This document shows, piece after piece, positions 25,076 to 35,525 of a stretch of DNA of 64,000 nucleotides. The stretch is from positions 1,230,808 through 1,294,807 of the forward strand of contig CACRXP010000048.1 of the NCBI GenBank assembly GCA_902702965.1, in the 5' to 3' direction. The stretch's first letter is position 1. Each line of letters opens with the position of its first letter. This DNA comes from Spirometra erinaceieuropaei. Its lineage: Eukaryota; Platyhelminthes; Cestoda; Diphyllobothriidea; Diphyllobothriidae. The position numbers were made by a program, and so were the translations under genes. A model generated the notes under the pieces. The model worked only from the letters and a program-made list of their open reading frames with translations. It did no database searches and had not been told where the DNA came from.

Positions 25076-25664
25076 AATTTACTCTTGATGACAAGTCGTC
25101 TGCTAAGGTCAGACAGGCGTATGCCCGAAAGTGCTGACAGGCGGTGTCATGAGCTCAAGTAAATTAACCACCTGCATATGTCATCATTTAGAGCGTACAC
25201 AAAATATTTTCCATTCCAAGCAGCCTGACATGCAGAACCTGTTTTACAGTGACCGAAAGACTGGATGAGAGCTGATTTGCGTGGATCTGTGCTTTGACGC
25301 CCGAAAACAGACAGCAATTCTATGACCCACGTTGTCGCCTGTTCAGTTAGCACAGCGCTCTAACTCTAAATCTCATTATATGAAGGGATTGCTTCAACAA
25401 ATTATTGATTTAAATTTGTGTAAAATTGTTTACGCAAGCAAACATGTGAGCAGCAAGGACGTCGAAGACTATTCGGTACTAAAGTTATCGCACAGTCCTA
25501 TTATAATTTGATATATCCTCTGACACATGTTATTTAAGAAATGTTGCTGTTTGTATGCTGAAAATTTTTAATTTATTGCAATATTTCTTGTAGATCAAAT
25601 AGCTGTATTTATGCTAGCAGTTTGGAAAACATAATGACCACATCAACCCTACTCATCCACACGT
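25076..25664. other. No gene seen
   Basis: Sequence between the segmental duplication and the Penelope-like element. Only short open frames; no motif or repeat recognised. Confidence 0.35.
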
Positions 25665-25739
25665 GAAATTAATGCTACTTTGTTGGCCTTGGAGAACTCA
25701 GGTGCAATAACACCGACCGACAGACGCATGGCGAGACCC

Positions 25740-27308
25740 AAAAATACGGCTTTGGCCTGATTCTATGGCCTCCCTAAGGTGCACAAAGACGGCGCTCCTC
25801 TCCGACCCATCGTGTCGCTCAAAGGTACTCCAACGTACGGACTGGCTAAGTGGCTGTTCCGGCGTCTCCAGTTCCTGACCGCTGAGTCAGACATCACGGT
25901 CTCTTCGTCAGCAGAATTCGCGGAGAAACTCAAAGGGGTAAGGCTCCATCCAAATGAGGTCATGGTATCTTTTGATGTTACATCCCTTTTTACATCTATT
26001 CCCCAGGACCTGGCGATCGAGTCAATCGAGCTGCTTCTACAAAACAAATACGATGAAAAATAGAATCGTCTTGGACGCGCCCAAGTCCTTCAGTTCCTGA
26101 AGTTCTGTCTCAGGACGTACGTTACGTTCGACGGGAAAATCTGCGAACAGGTGAAGGGCACACCAATGGGTTCGCCGATTTCGGGCTTCATCGCGGAGTC
26201 GGTCCTGCAATGGTTAAAGTCGCTGGTCTTCCAACATAAAAAACCGAAGTTCTGGGCCCGGTGTGTGGATGATACATTCGTCGTCATCGAACGGGAGCAA
26301 CTACTGACATTCAAGGAACGTCTGAATGCGATCTTCCCGGACATACAATTAACGATGGCGAAGGAAGAGAACAACTAGCTGGCCTTCCTGGATGTCCTCG
26401 TATGCCGCAAGGATTGTGGTGGACTAAAGACCAAAGTGTTCAGGAAAGCGACAAATACGATGCAAGTACTGAACTTCAACAGTAACCACTCAATCAGTCA
26501 CAAACGCAGTTGTGTAAGGACGCTCTATCGGCGTGTCGAAACGCACTGCAGTGAGCCGGAAGACAAGATTGCCGAACTACAATAACTCCGACAGGTCTTC
26601 AAATTCAATGGCTACCTGCGCAACTTTATCAACCGGTGCATACTCAAAAGGAACGGAAGGCCTAAGCGCATGGACACCAAAGTTTGGCGGGCGCTTCCAT
26701 ATGTCAAGAACGTTTCGGAAGTTGTTGGCCGCCTTCTCGCACCACTTGGGGTTGGAGTTGCACACAGACCGGAGGGGATCATCAGGCGTCAGTTAATGAG
26801 ACCGAAAGAATCACTGCCACGGCAAGAAACGTCTGGGGTCGTTTATCGGATCTGGTGCAGTTGCGGACAAAGCCACTACGTCGGAGAAACCGCAATACAG
26901 CACCGAAGGTGAATGGCCGAACACGCTGCAGCGGTGCGGAGAGATTACGTCAGCTCTCAAGTTGCGGCTCATTCGACGGGTTCCGGCCACACATTCAAAT
27001 TTGACGAGGCCGAAATTCTCGCAAGAGGTGACAACCGCGTGAGCCGGGAGCTGCTTGAGTCATGGTTTACTGGCCCCCCGTCTATTAACAAGTGCAATGA
27101 TCTTCCCATTCAATACAGCGTGCTGAGTCTTCGTCTAGGCGGAGTAGTTAGCCACGCGGGGAGCGCACAGGTGAACACTCTTCCCAACACACGGGTCAGC
27201 GCGTCAGATGGTCCAGCAATCATCACGCCAACATCCAACGCATGTGCTGAAATTGCAGCAATTAACGACGCGAATGTCGGCCATCACGCCACGTGCAACG
27301 ATCCCTGA
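25740..27308 (+). pseudogene. Penelope-type reverse transcriptase / GIY-YIG endonuclease, in-frame stops only
   Basis: The reverse transcriptase part shows YGLPKVHKDGAPLRPIVSLK, VSFDVTSLFTSIP (first catalytic aspartate), GTPMGSPISG and ARCVDDTFVVIE (the catalytic double aspartate, here VDD). It is followed by NHSISHKRSCVRTLYRR and KNVSEVVGRLLAPLGV. The endonuclease core reads SGVVYRIWCSCGQSHYVGET, with a downstream RELLESWFTG block holding the conserved glutamate. Catalytic residues remain, but the stops make the copy dead unless read through. It is therefore a recent pseudogene compared with the other copies. Confidence 0.85.
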
Positions 27309-27410
27309 TGAAGGGGGTGGAGCCGTGAATATTCATAGGTATGCTGTAGCATGGCTACTGCATTCTATAAATGCTGCAGCCGCATATGCATGAACCACCC
27401 TTATTTGATT

Positions 27411-27456
27411 TTGTCTCTGATGATGGATTCGAGCAGGAATCCGAAACGTCAGGCAA
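27411..27456 (+). ncRNA. Hammerhead ribozyme motif in PLE 3' terminal repeat
   Basis: Core CTGATGA (27417-27423) and GAAA (27443-27446). Stem II is GGATTC/GAATCC (27425-27430 with 27437-27442), leaving one unpaired base at 27424. The palindromic ACGT (27446-27449) would give a stem III only between two strands, as in the dimeric hammerheads known from PLEs. Predicted cleavage is after C27450. Stem I is TTGTCT (27411-27416) with AGGCAA (27451-27456), six pairs including one G-U. Other copies of this element in the window have changed core bases. Confidence 0.62.
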
Positions 27457-27544
27457 ATAAAGCTCTTGTCCCGGCGATCGTGTCTTCTTCTTTAACATCG
27501 TCATTTGCATTTGTCCGGAATAGAATGACTACTGTCCTTGGCTG

Positions 27545-27700
27545 AGGAGCGATCACCGATCACTCGTCCCGTTGTGCCTTGAGACTCAATTTTCACCCTG
27601 TCGCAGCCGCTCAGCAGGACCGTCATTACCGACAGAGGACAGAGGAGCCTGGAATGGGCCTTTCTGGCTTAGTGGCTGCCATCGGCCATCCACATTCAAT
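27545..27700 (-). mobile_element. tRNA-Arg-derived SINE, 3' portion, degraded
   Basis: The minus strand shows the shared SINE tail (AAGCCAGAAAGGCCCATTCC then CTGTCGGTAATGACG) seen at 45635-45757 and 57500-57715. Its tRNA-like head is not recognisable. Confidence 0.45.
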
Positions 27701-27950
27701 CCGGAGGTGAACAAATCCCGACGCTCGAGCCGGGACCTGTCGACTAAAAGCCTAACGCCCCAATCACTGGGCTACCGACTTGCTGTCCTGTCAGCTGCGA
27801 TGGGGCATATTAACAACGACAAAAGGGGGGCTCAGTCACTCTTGTCTCTATTGGTACTGTCATTCGATACTACCCGCTGACGGGCTGCCGACGGGACTAG
27901 AGGTTGTGCTCCAGGACACATAGAGATAATTGAGTCCCGTAACGTGATTG

Positions 27951-28137
27951 GTGAGCGCCCCTCTACCACTGTTATTGTAGAAGATCCCAAACACCAGGAA
28001 AAGGGACGCGTAACTCAGTGGTATGGGGCACTGGACTTCTAACCAGCAGGTCTCTGGTTCGAGCCTGAGGATTGGAGCTAGCTGACGACGGTTAATAAGT
28101 TGGAAGTTACCAATCAGGAATGGCGACTCAGTCCAAC
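27951..28137 (+). mobile_element. tRNA-Arg(TCT)-derived SINE
   Basis: A tRNA-like head at 28003-28072 has a box A-like TAACTCAGTGGTA, an anticodon-arm string GGACTTCTAACC that matches tRNA-Arg(TCT), and box B GGTTCGAGCCT (28056-28066). It follows a leader GTGAGCGCCCCTCTACCACTG also present at the 57500 copy. The tail (GCTGACGACGGTTAATAAG, then AGGAATGGCGACTCAGTC) is the family tail. Not a functional tRNA: acceptor-stem pairing is poor. Confidence 0.65.
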
Positions 28138-28140
28138 CTT

Positions 28141-29400
28141 CGACAATCAAATGGCGCCTCGGAGGTATAGGGCACTAGCGTATAGTCAATTCAATGAATT
28201 TAAGCATGCCGACCCTAGTTGCTACCTCAAAATTTGTCATGCACCCGTGAGACGGGACGTCATTTGCAACCATTTAAAAAGGTGAATTTGAGAAAATATC
28301 ATGATAACCTTCGGATTCTGCAAAATTGGAAGACCAGCCATAAGTTGCAGACCTCCTAGTGGCGCATTTTACGACAGTCTCCTGCTTTCCTCTTTGGAGG
28401 TTTTGCCTTTCACCTAGTCCGTTAAATACCAACTTGTTGGTACTAGCAGCATACTTATTGGATGTGTTCATTCGCGCACTCTATTTTATGTCATCACAAG
28501 TTACAATGATATCGGGACGGTCATGCTATGGGAGGGAGCGTAGAAGTATAGTATCAAGACCCTATCAAAAGCTGTTCCCTGCCAACTGGAATAGTGACAA
28601 TATACTCAGCTTATTTTATATCAGGAAAGTTTTAGGTATCCGTTCTTTATTGACTGAACTTAGAAATGCCGTAGCCATTATCACACCGAGAATCAAGCAT
28701 GAGTGAATAAGTGAATGCGTCTTGGATGTCACATGCGTGAGTGTCATACGTGTCATTCTAATAAAGGAGCCATTGAAGCCCAACTATCAGTTCTGCAGTC
28801 ACTTCAAAATCTCACAGTGACGAAACCGCTATCGTAAAATTAAGGCAACCTTCCATGCCAAGACTGATACCACATTAGAGCAGGTCCAATTGCGCCAGAC
28901 GTTCTACAGTAAGGAATTCACCAATGTGCTTAAGATGGCCATTCTAATATGGGCTACTCTCTCTCCCCGATGTACAAACAAACTAACCGAGCCTACTATC
29001 TAGCTGGTTATGAAACTGACACAGTGGCCGACGACAATTTGAATGCGGATTTGTTTTTGCGTGTTTCCCTTACTTTGATGTTCTTACGCTTGGTGTCGAT
29101 TATCTTTAACATCTGCCTGCAATACCCAGCCCACTAGGCTTCACACGACAACCAATAAAAGCAAGAAAAAACTGCTGGAATTTGTCGAAGCGTTCTCAAA
29201 GTAAAAAACCTTCCAGGGCAGAATTCAACGATTTGTCAAATGTAACCTTGCACAAAGCCTAGACATACTAGGACCACTAGTGTAAACTGCACACTGACGT
29301 GAGTGTAACTTGGGCACTTTTTATTTGCGTCCTGTTTGACTATGACCGTGTCGATTATACGAGGATCTACAAAAGGCAAATTCATCATTCTTTCAAACAA
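28141..29400. other. No supported gene
   Basis: Open frames up to 115 codons occur (28359-28706) but lack recognisable domains and codon or splice support. No repeat was matched. Confidence 0.35.
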
Positions 29401-31300
29401 CAGATTTAATGGAAATGTCATATTGCAGGTTTAAAATAAAAAAGAAACATGCTTGCAAATCCTACCCTAGAGGCAGTAAAAGCAATGGCTGACTGAGTCG
29501 TATTTCGTTTAAATTGGACAAGTAGGGAAATAGGCACACTTGATTTTTGGGTTAGATGGTAGTTGGTAGCCCTCCCGGTGCGAAAACTCCCAGCTACCTG
29601 TCTTACGGGACCGGTGGTAACAGGGGCTATACGGGTGGGGCAAATGAGTGGAGACGTAAATGGCGCTGGTAGTGTATGCCTGGAACTGACGCTCCTGCTA
29701 AAGTGAAAGCCTAATTTAAATAAGGTGAAAAATGCAAGAAGGGTATGGAAATGGGCATGCTTAATTAGAACGGTATGCGTAATAAATGCAGCCTTACCCC
29801 AGATTGGAAAGAATAGCAACTGATGGTGAACAACCAATGGGAAGAAGGCAGTGTGTCTTAAGGTCATTCCGCAGTATGTGCGATAGTACTCAAACCGACA
29901 GAATGGACATGAAAACACGAGAATCAAGCAGCGCCACGCAGGACGGCATAACGCAAGCGGGGTAAGACTTTAATGCCAAGAATATGTTTGGGCGGAAGAG
30001 AAAATCCACAAATACTAGTTTATTGCCACTGTGGCCACACTTGGAATTAAAACTATGGCAGTAGTTGTGTGCTATACGTGGGTGGAGAATCGGTAGACAC
30101 CCTATCTGCGCAACGGTTGTCCTTTTCGTACACGATCACGCCGGACTCTGCAGGAGGGCTGGAGTAAAAAGACCCAAGTACGCAGGTAAACCGGCAAAAC
30201 TGAGACCCGCGCCAATCCGCCAAGGATGGTAATGAGAAGCATGATGAATCTTAATTCGTCTAGGATAAATCTTTCGCCCTTTACTAAAGCTTTACGTGTG
30301 GGGGGTGGAATGCGATGAATCTATATAGGCATTTTTGCAGCGCCTAGTTCTCGGGGCGGTTAAGGTGAACAAGAAAGTCACCCTGACAGGGCTTCTGCGC
30401 GTGCACTCCCAGACATATTGAGAACGTAATCACAGCTACTGAAATCGTAGTGCCTTAGACTGGAAGTGCAGGAAAGGATCGCTAACTGGCAGGGCTACCA
30501 ACTACCATCCCGCCGATTTTTGGATGCTAGGGGATACGAAATATATTGCAAACTTTCCAGAGTTGAATATGTTGAGCTCTGCCGCTAAGATGGTTGCCCT
30601 GGTGTTATGTGACAAGGTCCCCTGGTGAGATGTTAGGACAAACAAAAGGGCGTGTGAAATCATATCCAACAAGTCCGCGCGTAAATGACATTAACAATTT
30701 TGCATTTATCAAACTAACTGAAGAGGAATGCACTATATCTCAGGGCACTTGGCACCAGTTTCATAAGGAACAGGGGGGCCTGGATCGCAAACCAGGTGCG
30801 CGAGAACGCTGTCACCGAACGTGAAGTACTGTCAAGGTTAAAAGTGTGCTTTCAGTACACCCAAACGTAAGGCGCTGTGTCACTCGAAGGGAACTATGCA
30901 CTCTGCGACTCCAGTGCTTTTTCCTCCGTTTTCGGGTGCGCCAGTTGCCTCCAGATGACTAACGCGATACTCCTCGTATTGTTTAGTCAATGTGGCCTCT
31001 TACGTCGCCGACAGCCTTCGTGAGACTTGTCTTCTGGCCTACAACACAGGCCAGTTCGCATAAAGGCATCGCACTTCGTGTAATAGCAGCTTTGTGTGGG
31101 CAAGTGTAGGGTTTGTGGCCTGAGTTATTTGCTCGGAAGAGCACTTGCGGTAAAAGAAGATGATCAGCGATATTAACCCGTACATGCCAGAGGAAAAATA
31201 AAAAAGAATATCGCTGTGGAATTTGCGTGAGGGTGGTCAAGATGCCTTATGGTAATCATCGGAATAAAAATACGACAATTGTCTAACTGCCTTAACAGGG
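29401..31300. other. Unclassified, contains a dispersed stem-loop motif at 29597-29640
   Basis: The motif CCTGTCTTACGGGACCGG then GTAACAGGGGCTATACGGG at 29597-29640 recurs, diverged, at 50088-50130, about 9735 and, inverted, about 43560. The remainder shows no domain. The minus-strand ORF over 29418-29927 has no recognised features. Confidence 0.35.
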
Positions 31301-31465
31301 GCATTAAATTTATTTAGTATTACCACTAAATGGAAAAAATAGCGTTCACTTTTAGTTGGTGACCACGTGGAAGATCAAAGTATGTGATACTGCAGCGTTT
31401 TTAGATGTTCAAATGCTCCCCGCAGTAAGTAACCCCGGCCATATACAATACCCTGGCCTCTTATA

Positions 31466-32206
31466 CAGTGAGTGACCTATCCCATGAAATGTTGGCTGAA
31501 ATTCTGAAATGTGTTTTCCATTAGGAAGGATTGCTTGGTCGCGGTTGTAACACTGATCATCTTAAGGCATACTCTTATAACATTTTGGACTCGGCAGGAT
31601 GTCGGCTTTTAAATGCACTTCTTTTCACTCCCCTGTAGAAAGCGTACTCGGTAAAAATGACTACTTAATTAGCATGCATTTTTCCCATTGATTTTCGATG
31701 GTCTTGGAAATTCAAATATATCTTATAGAAACCACAAAAAATATGCTTTCTTTCAGTCAATTATTATAGAATCACTTCTTCGTTATATTTTATACTTAAG
31801 GAAGAAGTATAAATAGGTTTTAAAAAAGTTTCTAATTATGAGACTTCTTAAGACCGCGAAATGTCCATTCACATAGCATCGTACCTGGCCGTTTACCACT
31901 GCTCCTCATGAAATGTACAACATGGTCCGCATCCATTGCAAAATTTTATGGACCCTGTATAGTATCTTTTTAATGCCATAGAAAAATATGTGATTTTCTT
32001 TACGCGGAACGCATGCGCCTTGTAGAGTGAAATCACTAAGCGCTAATACAACGAATGATCAGGCTCCAAATTATTCGGCAATTAGGAAGTGTTATAAGAG
32101 TATGTCTTAAAATAATCAGTATTACACCCGCGACCAAGTAATCTTTCCTAATCGAAAACGCATTTCAGAATTTCAGCCAACATTTCATGAGAAAGGTCAC
32201 TCACTG
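31466..32206. mobile_element. Tc1/mariner-like MITE with long inverted repeats
   Basis: The ends are CAGTGAGTGACC... and its complement, flanked by TA on both sides (31464-31465 and 32207-32208). The terminal inverted repeats extend about 110 bp, with TCATGAAATGTTGGCTGAAA conserved in both. The 741-bp element has no transposase. TA target duplication and CAGT ends suggest Tc1/mariner mobilisation. Confidence 0.75.
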
Positions 32207-32880
32207 TATGTGTATATATGACGCGCAGCTGAGCTATTCTCTCCTCTAACTTAGTTGAAGCTGTTCGCTAAAATGGCGTAGGTTTCTAAGGGATGTGTAC
32301 AATAAATGTATGTTTGAGTAGGCTCGCCAATGTATTGTAAATTGTCCGATGCATAAGCGAGGTTTGCAAACGCGCGTTTATTTTTAAGATTTCTAGGAGA
32401 TATTTAGATAATTCAGGATACCTAGTTAAACTGTAATGTATATTAATATAATTTTAATATTCCCGCTTGCGAGCCTCCAAATAAATCAAAGTGTGTAAAT
32501 AGGAGGGGCGACTGCGTGGACGAAGGGTATTGTGTTGTAAAGTTTACGAGCTAGACTATTTCAGATGTTTTTCAGTTAGTGTTAAAATCAAGATTTGGTT
32601 ATAGTTTGGGGTTGCGGCCAATTTCGGAGTTAAATTAAGCGCTAGAGTTAAGGTTTCATTTTGTGCTGTGGTCAGGATTAGGGCGCGGTTATTTTTAGCT
32701 TTTTCTGAATTTAGCATAAAACTATCCTTAGAAGATTATGATCATCCCACATAGCTAGAATCAGATAAAGTAAAAGCATTAAAACGCAAGTTAAAGGAAA
32801 CAGGAATGAAAAGATTCGTAAAGTAAAATATCATGTTGGAACTGTCAGCGTTTTTTGCGAGATTAGTTGGACAGGGCAAT
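32207..32880. other. No gene seen
   Basis: AT-rich spacer between two MITE-related segments, with no supported feature. Confidence 0.35.
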
Positions 32881-34780
32881 AAGTACATCTGTCCTAGTGT
32901 CAGTTGCCAATCCCGTGGAATTTAAACAAAGAATTCTAAAACGTGGTTTCGACTAGGATATATTACTTTACATTTTGTAGTATCCATTATCAACCGGCGT
33001 TATGCCATGATATTTAGGACACGTCAGGACGCCGGCTTTTAAGGGCACTTTTTTCTGGCCGCCTTCGAAAACCGCACTCAATTCAAGATAAAGACTCATG
33101 AATCATGCAGTTTCTTTCTGAGTTCCAATGGCCCTACAAATTCCAGTATTTGTCATTTAAATATGTATAAAATATTACTTCATGTTCTTTTTGGGTAGCA
33201 AATTACGTCATACACTCCAAAAGAGGTCGTCATTTGGTTTTAAAAATTTGGGATTGTGAGATTTTGATGGTTGTGAAACTTCATATCACCCAACATCATA
33301 CTTTTGCGCTTGCATTTGCCGCTTAAAATGTATACACCTGAGTCAAAATCAACCGCAATCCCCCATGAGCTCTGTATAAAATGATCTTAATCGCATAGAG
33401 AAATAGGTTATTTTCATTACAAGGGCGGTATGAAGCTTGTGGAATGATAACCGTAAACCCAAATGCAACGAGACATAGAAACCAAACTGGTAGGAAATTA
33501 TAAGACCATTCATGTGCTAACTCATGAAATGTTAACAACTTCCGACTCGAAATACTGCTTACGATCACCGCATGACCTCATTATAATTCAGTTACTTCAG
33601 AATGCCGGCTTTTGAGTGAAATTCTTATAAGCCATCCGGAAAACGTACACTCTGTAAAAAACTACCATTTAAGCAGTATGAACTTCTTCATTGGTTTTAG
33701 AGATGCCTATATATTCGAGTATATTTCATAGACAAAATGCAAGAAAATATTCATTCTTCATTTTTGAATTTATACCCAAAGGAATTGTATAATTTGGTTT
33801 TCAAAAAATTTCTAATTATGAGACGTTTTACGACCGCAAACTACTCATTTATAAAACAGCACGTATTTGCGTTTATTCATGTTGCTTGTACGGTTTGCAT
33901 TATGGCTGAAATTCACTGCGAAAGTTTATGAACCCAGCATAATCTCCCCTTAATACCGTAAAAATCTATACGATTTTCCCTACACAGAAAATATACAGCT
34001 TCTAGTTTGGAGACACTGAATCAGGTCTAACGATAGGTCAGGCGCAAAATTATTCGGGAATTGGGAAGTTTTTTGAAATCGAACTGCACCATTCCCTTAA
34101 GTATGAAATTCGAAAATGATGTATTACGTTACCGTGTAAGTTAAAAGATGTCTGCTCTCACACATTTTTCCTTTTAAATATATTTTCATTTATAAGCGTG
34201 TACGAATTCAATGAAGATAATTCATACTGTTTTAATAATCATGTTTTACAGAATGTTCTGTTTTCATACGGCTGAAAAGAAGTTCGTCCAAAAGTCGCAT
34301 CTTGTGATAAATGAATCATCATGGAATCACGCTGCATAACGATTGATATTACAACTCTACTTAAGTAGTTTATTAAGTCGAAAATTCATTTCAGGATTTT
34401 GGTCATGTCATAAGCTTGCACATCTACCTAAGCTATAACCTTTTCCCCTGCATTCAGTTTGAAGATGTGATTTTATATTAAATGAGCACAGAAAGGACAT
34501 ATTGTTTATATTTTCCATGAACTTCTTTTTGAATTTATAAGGATATTGAAGACCAATAGGAAACGTGCCTGCCAATTTGGTAACCATTTTTCGTCGACGG
34601 TGGATTTTGCATGCGGCTGAAACGTGCATTACAAAGCCAGGATCCTGGCACGTCTGAAATATTACTGGTTTATGCCGCACAAAGTTATTCTTGCAGCCAC
34701 ACTTAAGTAATCTTTCCGTGCCAAAACCATATTTCAGAATTTCTGTTAACATTTTCTTAGATCGGCCACTGACTTTACCT
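32881..34780. repeat. Cluster of nested, diverged MITE copies
   Basis: Left-end or internal segments (GGACGCCGGCTTTTAAGG near 33029, AATGCCGGCTTTTGAGTG near 33601) and inverted right-end segments (CATTTCAGGATTTTGGTCATG near 34390, ATTTCAGAATTTCTGTTAAC near 34735) of the same MITE family lie interleaved. This suggests one element inserted into another. Exact element borders cannot be set. A 163-codon minus-strand ORF here overlaps these repeat ends. Confidence 0.55.
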
Positions 34781-35207
34781 GTGTTTTCATTCCTAACGTC
34801 AGGGGCTACAAATTCCACTATTACCAATTTAAGCCTGATTTTAACACTAAGTCTACGCCAATCCAAACTATAATCCCATGTAATATAATGTAAGGCCACC
34901 TATAATAGGGCGTGATTATAGCCGCGGCCTGTCTCGATTTATTACATGTTTTTCAGAAATACCTCTAGTACGCACTTTAACTTTGATATTTCTGCGAATA
35001 TAATGATTCGTTATGAAGGTCAGGACTGACGCATCGTGATGAACATTAATCACAACCACATTGCAGTACATCTGTCGCGTATGAGTGCAACGTACTCGTG
35101 CATACTGCTTTGGCACTGGCCCACGACATCAGTTGTTTCAAACACAAGGCCCAAAATCACTGGCGATCGGCGTGAAAACATCGTAGGTGGCGGCTCAGTT
35201 GCTGACA
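34781..35207. other. Region upstream of the FABP gene
   Basis: No gene was seen. It presumably contains the upstream control region of the FABP gene, but no binding site is recognisable. Confidence 0.4.
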
Positions 35208-35213
35208 TATATA
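35208..35213 (+). promoter_or_regulatory. TATA-box candidate for the FABP gene
   Basis: TATATA at 35208-35213 lies 70 bp upstream of the FABP start codon, a reasonable distance for a short 5' untranslated region. By position only; weak. Confidence 0.35.
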
Positions 35214-35282
35214 CATGCGTGTGGCGCAGCTTACCTCAGTAGAAGTCGTTCTGTCCTCCAGCTCGACCGAATCGCCCTCGAC

Positions 35283-35525
35283 ATGGAAGCCTTCTGTGGA
35301 TCATGGAAATTGAAGGACAGTGGGGACTTGGAGCCGATTGCCAATCGCCTAGGGGTTAGCATACCCTTGAAGGACATAGCCGAGTTGCTAAACTCGGTAA
35401 TGACAATTTCGCCTGTTGGCGATGGCTACAGCATGAAAATTAGCACCGGCGGGATGACGTACGAAGTGAAGTACAAGTTGGGCGAGGAATTCGACCACGC
35501 TTCACTTGATGGCCGACCTTTAAAG
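35283..35525 (+). CDS. FABP: FABP exon 1
   Basis: 243 nt from the ATG to a GC-type 5' splice site (AAG|GCAAGC). The exon ends at the same codon as the two FABP exon-1 pseudo-copies at 46769 and 55789, which have GT at this place; that supports the boundary. Confidence 0.88.

Larger units (their letters stand above)
25665..27500 (+). mobile_element. Penelope-like retroelement, 5'-truncated, RT plus GIY-YIG, hammerhead at 3' end
   Basis: The best-preserved PLE of its family in the window. One frame runs from about 25665 to 27308 with only in-frame stops breaking it (near 25760 and at 26061, 26377, 26576 and 26910); I saw no frameshift. It is truncated within the reverse transcriptase. The 3' end carries a hammerhead motif at 27411-27456, then AATAAA at 27456-27461. 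PLEs move by target-primed reverse transcription using a GIY-YIG nuclease instead of the endonuclease of LINEs. Confidence 0.85.

Noticed and set aside
25763..26374. Minus-strand ORFs opposite the reverse transcriptase.
   Set aside because: They are shadows of the plus-strand Penelope-type coding frame, which contains the catalytic motifs.
28003..28072. Possible tRNA-Arg(TCT) gene.
   Set aside because: The acceptor stem does not pair and the same head with a common tail occurs at 45320 and 57500, which identifies a SINE.
29418..29927. 169-codon minus-strand ORF.
   Set aside because: It crosses the dispersed stem-loop motif and shows no family features, and composition alone can explain it.
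34408..34899. 163-codon minus-strand ORF.
   Set aside because: It overlaps inverted MITE ends and has no recognisable domain.
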